Assembly (NCBI GenBank): GCA_946699065.1
Contig: CAMPDV010000243.1
Location: 62,001-126,000, forward strand
Direction of reading: 5' to 3'
Origin: Loxodes magnus
Lineage: Eukaryota > Ciliophora > Karyorelictea > Loxodida > Loxodidae
Length of the DNA stretch: 64,000 bases
Made by a program: the position numbers and the translations under genes. The notes under the pieces are model-generated. The model searched no databases and was not told the origin of the DNA. It saw only the letters and a list, made by a program, of their open reading frames with translations. Below are positions 55,401 to 64,000 of the stretch, piece after piece (the first letter of the stretch is position 1; every line of letters starts with the position of its first letter).

Positions 55401-58400
55401 GAATCACTGGATATAGCCACAGATAATACATAACTAGTGTGACCACTCATGGTCTTACAGGTACCTGTCTTGACGTCCCATAGTCTCACCGTATTATCAT
55501 AACTTTCCGATACGATGAACTCTGAATCACTGGATATAGCCACAGATAATACCTAATTAGTGTGACCACTCATGGTCTTACAGGTACCTGTCTTGAAGTC
55601 CCATAGTCTCACCGTCTAATATACACTTCCGAATACGATGAACTCTGAATCACTGGATATAGCCACAGCTTATACTCAATCTGTGTGACCACTCATGGTC
55701 TTACAGGTACCTGTCTTGACGTCCCATAGTCTCACCGTATTATCATAACTTTCCGATACGATGAACTCTGAATCACTGGATATAGCCACAGATAATACCT
55801 AATTAGTGTGACCACTCATGGTCTTACAGGTACCTGTCTTGAAGTCCCATAGTCTCACCGTCTAATATACACTTCCCGATACTATGAACTCTGAATCAAT
55901 GGATATAGCCACAGATAATACAGAACTAGTGTGACCACTCATGGTCTTACAGGTACCTGTCTTGACGTCCCATAGTCTCACCGTCTAATCATGACTTCCC
56001 GATACGATGAACTCTGAATCACTGGATATAGCCACAGCAGATACATAACTAGTGTGACCACTCATGGTCTTACAGGTACCTGTCCTGACGTCCCATAGTC
56101 TCACCGTCTAATATACACTTCCGAATACGATGAACTCTGAATCACTGGATATAGCCACAGATAATACAGAACTAGTGTGACCACTCATGGTCTTACAGGT
56201 ACATGTCCTGACGTCTCATAGTCTCACCGCCTAATCTACACTTCCCGATACGATGAACTCTGAATCAATGGATATAGCCACAGATCTTACAGAATCTGTG
56301 TGACCACTCATGGTCTTACAGGTACCTGTCTTGACGTCCCATAGTCTCACCGCCTAATCTACACTTCTCGATACGATGAACTCAGAATCACTCGATATAG
56401 CCACAGCTTATACTCAATCTGTGTGACCACTCATGGTCTTACAGATACCTGTCTTGACGTCCCATAGTCTCACCGTCTAATCTCCACTTCCCGATACGAT
56501 GAACTCTGAATCACTGGATATAGCCACAGCATATACATTACTCGTGTGACCACTCATGGTCTTACAGATACCTGTCTTGACGTCCCATAGTCTCACCGTC
56601 TAATCGTCACTTCCCGATACGATGAACTCTGAATCACTCGATATAGCCACAGATAATACCTAATTAGTGTGACCACTCATGGTCTAACAGATACCTGTCT
56701 TGACGTCCCATAGTCTCACCGTCTAATATACACTTCCGACTACGATGAACTCTGAATCACTGGATATAGCCACAGATAATACATAACTAGTGTGACCACT
56801 CATGGTCTTACAGGTACCTGTCTTGACGTCCCATAGTCTCACCGTATTATCATAACTTTCCGATACGATGAACTCTGAATCACTGGATATAGCCACAGAT
56901 AATACCTAATTAGTGTGACCACTCATGGTCTTACAGGTACCTGTCTTGAAGTCCCATAGTCTCACCGTCTAATATACACTTCCGAATACGATGAACTCTG
57001 AATCACTGGATATAGCCACAGATAATACATAACTAGTGTGACCACTCATGGTCTTACAGGTACCTGTCTTGACGTCCCATAGTCTCACCGTATAATCATG
57101 ACTTCCCGATACTATGAACTCAGAATCACTGGATATAGCCACAGATCATACAGAACTAGTGTGACCACTCATGGTCTTACAGGTACCTGTCTTGACGTCC
57201 CATAGTCTCACCGTCTAATCATTACTTCCCGATACTATGAACTCTGAATCAATGGATATAGCTACAGATCTTACAGAATCTGTGTGACCACTCATGGTCT
57301 TACAGATACCTGTCTTGACGTCCCATAGTCTCACCGTCTAATATACACTTCCGAATACGATGAACTCTGAATCACTGGATATAGCCACAGATGATACATA
57401 ACTAGTGTGACCACTCATGGTCTTACAGATACCTGTCTTGACGTCCCATAGTCTCACCGTATAATCATGACTTCCCGATACGATGAACTCTGAATCACTG
57501 GATATAGCCACAGCTTATACTCAATCTGTGTGACCACTCATGGTCTTACAGGTACCTGTCTTGACGTCCCATAGTCTCACCGTATAATCATGACTTCCCG
57601 ATACGATGAACTCTGAATCACTGGATATAGCCACAGCATATACATTACTCGTGTGACCACTCATGGTCTAACAGATACCTGTCTTGACGTCCCATAGTCT
57701 CACCGTCTAATATACACTTCCCGATACGATGAACTCTGAATCACTGGATATAGCCACAGCTTATACTCAATCTGTGTGACCACTCATGGTCTTACAGGTA
57801 CCTGTCTTGACGTCCCATAGTCTCACCGTTTAATATACACTTCCGAATACGATGAACTCTGAATCACTGGATATAGCCACAGATAATACATAACTAGTGT
57901 GACCACTCATGGTCTTACAGGTACCTGTCTTGACGTCCCATAGTCTCACCTTATTATCATAACTTTCCGATACGATGAACTCTGAATCACTGGATATAGC
58001 CACAGCAGATACATAACTAGTGTGACCACTCATGGTCTTACAGGTACCTGTCCTGACGTCCCATAGTCTCACCGCCTAATCTACACTTCCCGATACGATG
58101 AACTCTGAATCAATCGATATAGCCACAGATCTTACAGAATCTGTGTGACCACTCATGGTCTTACAGGTACCTGTCTTGACGTCCCATAGTCTCACCGTCT
58201 TATCATAACTTCCCGATACGATGAACTCTCAATCACTGGATATAGCCACAGATAATACATAACTAGTGTGACCACTCATGGTCTTACAGGTACCTGTCTT
58301 GACGTCCCATAGTCTCACCGTCTAATCATGACTTCCCGATACGATGAACTCTGAATCACTGGATATAGCCACAGCTTATACTCAATCTGTGTGACCACTC

Positions 58401-61400
58401 ATGGTCTTACAGGTACCTGTCCTGACGTCCCATAGTCTCACCGCCTAATCTACACTTCCCGATACGATGAACTCAGTATCACTGGATATAGCCACAGATC
58501 TTACAGAATCTGTGTGACCACTCATGGTCTTACAGGTACCTGTCTTGACGTCCCATAGTCTCACCGCCTAATCTACACTTCCCGATACGATGAACTCTGA
58601 ATCAATGGATATAGCCACAGATAATACAGAACTAGTGTGACCACTCATGGTCTTACAGGTACCTGTCTTGACGTCCCATAGTCTCACCGTCTAATCATGA
58701 CTTCCCGATACGATGAACTCTGAATCAATGGATATAGCCACAGCAGATACATAACTAGTGTGACCACTCATGGTCTTACAGGTACCTGTCCTGACGTCCC
58801 ATAGTCTCACCGCCTAATCTACACTTCCCGATACGATGAACTCAGTATCACTGGATATAGCCACAGATCTTACAGAATCTGTGTGACCACTCATGGTCTT
58901 ACAGGTACCTGTCTTGACGTCCCATAGTCTCACCGCCTAATCATAACTTCCCGATACTATGAACTCTGAATCACTGGATATAGCCACAGATCATACAATA
59001 TTAGTGTGACCACTCATGGTCTTACAGATACCTGTCTTGACGTCCCATAGTCTCACCGTCTAATATACACTTCCGAATACGATGAACTCAGAATCACTCG
59101 ATATAACCACAGATAATACATAACTAGTGTGACCACTCATGGTCTTACAGGTACCTGTCTTGACGTCCCATAGTCTCACCGTCTTATCATAACTTCCCGA
59201 TACGATGAACTCTCAATCACTGGATATAGCCACAGATAATACATAACTAGTGTGACCACTCATGGTCTTACAGATACCTGTCTTGACGTCCCATAGTCTC
59301 ACCGTCTAATATACACTTCCGAATACGATGAACTCAGAATCACTCGATATAACCACAAATAATACATAACTAGTGTGACCACTCATGGTCTTACAGGTAC
59401 CTGTCTTGACGTCCCATAGTCTCACCGTCTTATCATAACTTCCCGATACGATGAACTCTCAATCACTGGATATAGCCACAGATAATACATAACTAGTGTG
59501 ACCACTCATGGTCTTACAGATACCTGTCTTGACGTCCCATAGTCTCACCGTCTAATATACACTTCCGAATACGATGAACTCTGAATCACTGGATATAGCC
59601 ACAGATAATACATAACTAGTGTGACCACTCATGGTCTTACAGATACCTGTCTTGACGTCCCATAGTCTCACCGTATTATCTCAACTTCCCGATACGATGA
59701 ACTCTGAATCACGGGATATAGCCACAGCTTATACTCAATCTGTGTGACCACTCATGGTCTTACAGGTACCTGTCTTGACGTCCCATAGTCTCACCGTATA
59801 ATCATGACTTCCCGATACGATGAACTCTGAATCACTGGATATAGCCACAGCATATACATTACTCGTGTGACCACTCATGGTCTAACAGATACCTGTCTTG
59901 ACGTCCCATAGTCTCACCGTATTATCATAACTTTCCGATACGATGAACTCTGAATCACTGGATATAGCCACAGATAATACCTAATTAGTGTGACCACTCA
60001 TGGTCTTACAGGTACCTGTCTTGAAGTCCCATAGTCTCACCGTCTAATATACACTTCCGAATACGATGAACTCTGAATCACTGGATATAGCCACAGATAA
60101 TACATAACTAGTGTGACCACTCATGGTCTTACAGGTACCTGTCTTGACGTCCCATAGTCTCACCGTCTTATCATAACTTCCGAATACGATGAACTCTGAA
60201 TCACTGGATATAGCCACAGATAATACATAACTAGTGTGACCACTCATGGTCTTACAGGTACCTGTCTTGACGTCCCATAGTCTCACCGCCTAATCATAAC
60301 TTCCCGATACTATGAACTCTGAATCACTGGATATAGCCACAGATCATACAATATTAGTGTGACCACTCATGGTCTTACAGATACCTGTCTTGACGTCCCA
60401 TAGTCTCACCGTCTAATATACACTTCCGAATACGATGAACTCTGAATCACTGGATATAGCCACAGATGATACATAACTAGTGTGACCACTCATGGTCTTA
60501 CAGATACCTGTCTTGACGTCCCATAGTCTCACCGTATAATCATGACTTCCCGATACGATGAACTCTGAATCACTGGATATAGCCACAGCTTATACTCAAT
60601 CTGTGTGACCACTCATGGTCTTACAGGTACCTGTCTTGACGTCCCATAGTCTCACCGTATAATCATGACTTCCCGATACGATGAACTCTGAATCACTGGA
60701 TATAGCCACAGCATATACATTACTCGTGTGACCACTCATGGTCTAACAGATACCTGTCTTGACGTCCCATAGTCTCACCGTATTATCATAACTTTCCGAT
60801 ACGATGAACTCTGAATCACTGGATATAGCCACAGATAATACCTAATTAGTGTGACCACTCATGGTCTTACAGGTACCTGTCTTGACGTCCCATAGTCTCA
60901 CCGTATTATCTCAACTTTCCGATACGATGAACTCTGAATCACGGGATATAGCCACAGATCATACAGAACTAGTGTGACCACTCATGGTCTTACAGGTACC
61001 TGTCTTGACGTCCCATAGTCTCACCGCCTAATCATAACTTCCCGATACGATGAACTCTGAATCACTGGATATAGCCACAGATCTTACAGAATCTGTGTGA
61101 CCACTCATGGTCTTACAGGTACCTGTCTTGACGTCCCATAGTCTCACCGTATAATCATAACTTTCCGATACGATGAACTCTGAATCACTGGATATAGCCA
61201 CAGCAGATACATAACTAGTGTGACCACTCATGGTCTTACAGGTACCTGTCCTGACGTCCCATAGTCTCACCGCCTAATCTACACTTCCCGATACGATGAA
61301 CTCTGAATCACGGGATATAGCTACAGATCTTACAGAATCTGTGTGACCACTCATGGTCTTACAGGTACCTGTCTTGACGTCCCATAGTCTCACCGTCTAA

Positions 61401-64000
61401 TCGTCACTTCCCGATACGATGAACTCTGAATCACTGGATATAGCCACAGATCTTACAGAATCTGTGTGACCACTCATGGTCTTACAGGTACCTGTCTTGA
61501 CGTCCCATAGTCTCACCGTATAATCATGACTTCCCGATACGATGAACTCTGAATCACTGGATATAGCCACAGCTTATACTCAATCTGTGTGACCACTCAT
61601 GGTCTTACAGGTACCTGTCTTGACGTCCCATAGTCTCACCGTCTAATATACACTTCCGAATACGATGAACTCTGAATCACTGGATATAGCCACAGATAAT
61701 ACAGAACTAGTGTGACCACTCATGGTCTTACAGATACCTGTCTTGACGTCCCATAGTCTCACCGCCTAATCATAACTTCCCGATACTATGAACTCTGAAT
61801 CACTGGATATAGCCACAGATCATACAATATTAGTGTGACCACTCATGGTCTTACAGATACCTGTCTTGACGTCCCATAGTCTCACCGTCTAATATACACT
61901 TCCGAATACGATGAACTCTGAATCACTGGATATAGCCACAGATGATACATAACTAGTGTGACCACTCATGGTCTTACAGATACCTGTCTTGACGTCCCAT
62001 AGTCTCACCGTATAATCATGACTTCCCGATACGATGAACTCTGAATCACTGGATATAGCCACAGCTTATACTCAATCTGTGTGACCACTCATGGTCTTAC
62101 AGGTACCTGTCTTGACGTCCCATAGTCTCACCGTATAATCATGACTTCCCGATACGATGAACTCTGAATCACTGGATATAGCCACAGCATATACATTACT
62201 CGTGTGACCACTCATGGTCTAACAGATACCTGTCTTGACGTCCCATAGTCTCACCGTATTATCATAACTTTCCGATACGATGAACTCTGAATCACTGGAT
62301 ATAGCCACAGATAATACCTAATTAGTGTGACCACTCATGGTCTTACAGGTACCTGTCTTGAAGTCCCATAGTCTCACCGTCTAATATACACTTCCGAATA
62401 CGATGAACTCTGAATCACTGGATATAGCCACAGATAATACATAACTAGTGTGACCACTCATGGTCTTACAGGTACCTGTCTTGACGTCCCATAGTCTCAC
62501 CGTCTTATCATAACTTCCCGATACGATGAACTCTCAATCACTGGATATAGCCACAGATAATACATAACTAGTGTGACCACTCATGGTCTTACAGGTACCT
62601 GTCTTGACGTCCCATAGTCTCACCGTCTAATCATGACTTCCCGATACGATGAACTCTGAATCACTGGATATAGCCACAGCTTATACTCAATCTGTGTGAC
62701 CACTCATGGTCTTACAGGTACCTGTCTTGACGTCCCATAGTCTCACCGTATTATCTCAACTTCCCGATACGATGAACTCTGAATCACGGGATATAGCCAC
62801 AGATCATACAGAACTAGTGTGACCACTCATGGTCTTACAGATACCTGTCTTGACGTCCCATAGTCTCACCGTCTAATCGTCACTTCCCGATACGATGAAC
62901 TCTGAATCACTGGATATAGCCACAGATCTTACAGAATCTGTGTGACCACTCATGGTCTTACAGGTACCTGTCTTGACGTCCCATAGTCTCACCGTATAAT
63001 CATGACTTCCCGATACGATGAACTCTGAATCACTGGATATAGCCACAGCTTATACTCAATCTGTGTGACCACTCATGGTCTTACAGGTACCTGTCTTGAC
63101 GTCCCATAGTCTCACCGTATTATCATAACTTTCCGATACGATGAACTCTGAATCACTGGATATAGCCACAGCAGATACATAACTAGTGTGACCACTCATG
63201 GTCTTACAGGTACCTGTCCTGACGTCCCATAGTCTCACCGCCTAATCTACACTTCCCGATACGATGAACTCTGAATCAATGGATATAGCCACAGATCTTA
63301 CAGAATCTGTGTGACCACTCATGGTCTTACAGGTACCTGTCTTGACGTCCCATAGTCTCACCGTATAATCATGACTTCCCGATACGATGAACTCTGAATC
63401 ACTGGATATAGCCACAGCTTATACTCAATCTGTGTGACCACTCATGGTCTTACAGGTACCTGTCTTGACGTCCCATAGTCTCACCGTATTATCTCAACTT
63501 TCCGATACGATGAACTCTGAATCACGGGATATAGCCACAGATCATACAGAACTAGTGTGACCACTCATGGTCTTACAGATACCTGTCTTGACGTCCCATA
63601 GTCTCACCGTCTAATCGTCACTTCCCGATACGATGAACTCTGAATCAATGGATATAGCCACAGATAATACCTAATTAGTGTGACCACTCATGGTCTTACA
63701 GGTACCTGTCTTGACGTCCCATAGTCTCACCGCCTAATCATAACTTCCCGATACGATGAACTCTGAATCACTGGATATAGCCACAGATCTTACAGAATCT
63801 GTGTGACCACTCATGGTCTTACAGGTACCTGTCTTGACGTCCCATAGTCTCACCGTATAATCATAACTTTCCGATACGATGAACTCTGAATCACTGGATA
63901 TAGCCACAGCAGATACATAACTAGTGTGACCACTCATGGTCTTACAGGTACCTGTCCTGACGTCCCATAGTCTCACCGTCTTATCATAACTTCCCGATAC
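52475..64000 (-). CDS. Giant WD40-repeat protein, open block A (5'-most, partial)
   Basis: This block has 3842 codons, about 93.7 WD40 units, all in one frame with no indel, if UGA is read as Trp and UAR as Gln. Its 5' end lies outside the window and no initiator can be assigned. WD40 units fold as four-stranded blades, usually seven per propeller, and serve as binding platforms; the partner is unknown. Typical units here read GHTNQVLSVA (TAG at position 5), FGSVYQT (TAG at 25) and SGSWDNT (TGA at 23). One unit has TGA for the blade Trp at 56216-56218. TGA also replaces Ser15 at 54047, 58229, 59213, 59459 and 62534, the least WD40-like stop position. The block ends at a one-base shortening near 52475. 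The WD40 call is certain; translation as one protein is inferred from the open frame. Confidence 0.8.
61028..63976 (-). repeat. 22-unit repeated segment
   Basis: The unit pair at 61028-61270 recurs at 63734-63976, exactly 2706 bases (22 units) away. The unit order around 59.9-61.2 kb and 62.2-63.9 kb is largely shared. Confidence 0.7.

Larger units (their letters stand above)
1..64000 (-). repeat. Tandem array of about 520 WD40-encoding 123-bp units
   Basis: The same 123-bp unit recurs head to tail from the first to the last base. On the minus strand each unit reads as 41 codons: [12 protein letters not shown] at unit positions 1-12, SDSEFIV at 13-19, SGSNDYT at 20-26, VRLWDV at 27-32, and KTGTCKTMS at 33-41. 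The WD40 marks are all present: GH dipeptide (1-2), Ser in strand b, Asp in the tight turn (24), and WD (30-31), so the His-Ser-Asp-Trp tetrad is complete in most units. (64000 + 12)/123 gives 520.4 units once twelve one-base shortenings are counted. Units are nearly identical even at silent sites, which points to recent amplification or gene conversion. The array runs off both ends, so its real length is unknown. Confidence 0.98.

Noticed and set aside
1-64000. Dozens of separate short genes of 60-131 codons starting at GTG or ATG inside the units
   Set aside because: They start and end at recurring variant codons within identical repeats, have no ribosome binding sites or spacing, and join into one frame when stops are read as Trp/Gln.
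1-64000. CRISPR array
   Set aside because: The period is 123 bases with no unique spacers. The whole unit is repeated and is protein-like.
1-64000. Plain non-coding satellite DNA
   Set aside because: A complete WD40 fold is kept in every unit, changes cluster at surface codons, and 24.5 kb keeps exact phase. It remains possible for the middle region with shortenings.
1-64000. Bacterial (cyanobacterial or planctomycete) WD40 protein
   Set aside because: No bacterial code frees UAA, UAG and UGA together, and the stops are too many for a working bacterial gene.
1-64000. A gene on the plus strand
   Set aside because: I found no long open frame or recognisable protein on the plus strand; the WD40 signal is only on the minus strand.
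1-64000. Seven-unit periodicity of the higher-order repeats as evidence for propeller-wise duplication
   Set aside because: Offsets of 16, 17, 18 and 22 units are as common as 7, 21 and 35, so the pattern is not consistent.

Overview
The whole 64 kb window is one uninterrupted tandem array of a 123-bp unit, read on the minus strand. Each unit encodes one 41-residue WD40 repeat. There are about 520 units. Both ends of the window lie inside the array, so no gene start, gene end, promoter, intron or second gene is visible. I see no RNA gene, transposon, CRISPR array or non-repeat stretch longer than a few bases. One consensus unit is about 45% GC.

Under the standard code the array looks like a broken satellite, because most units hold at least one TAA, TAG or TGA and the longest open stretch is only 131 codons. 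The stops are not random. They form about eleven recurring alleles at unit positions 5, 7, 15, 23, 25, 30 and 38, and apart from position 15 they sit where Trp or Gln is normal for WD40 repeats. TGA gives GHTDWV, SSVWSVA, SGSWDNT and, in seven units, the nearly invariant blade Trp of RLWD. TAA and TAG give DWVQAVA, SGSxDQTVRLWD and CQTMSGH. If UGA is Trp and UAR is Gln, the array opens into very long frames. This suggests a eukaryote with all three stop codons reassigned: a karyorelict ciliate (Loxodes or Parduczia type), the heterotrich Condylostoma, or the syndinean dinoflagellate Amoebophrya. Blastocrithidia, where UAR is Glu, fits less well but is not excluded.

Layout, in the direction of translation from high to low coordinates. 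Positions 64000-52475 are one open block of 3842 codons, and 52475-44112 one of 2788 codons. Shorter blocks follow at 44112-41513. Positions 41415-31945 hold 3157 codons, followed by blocks at 31945-31160, 31160-28011 and 28011-25429. Positions 25429-24565 are a cluster broken by several shifts, and 24565-2 is a single block of 8188 codons (about 200 units) with no indel. Twelve one-base shortenings separate the blocks. Their number and positions were cross-checked from the spacing of duplicated segments: for example, 24716 is 201 x 123 minus 7, and 13034 is 106 x 123 minus 4.

Variation between units is mostly amino-acid changing. It centres on three positions predicted to lie on the top (ligand) face of a WD40 propeller: position 5 (R1-2), position 7 (R1) and position 23 (D-1), plus position 25. 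The scaffold around them is nearly frozen. This resembles the hypervariable, concertedly evolving WD40 arrays of fungal HET-E type NLR proteins, on a much larger scale. Higher-order duplications of 5 to 22 units are layered on top and have copied both the surface variants and some of the frame-shifting alleles. Whether one giant protein of more than 21,000 residues is made, or the array is partly decayed, cannot be decided from this window.
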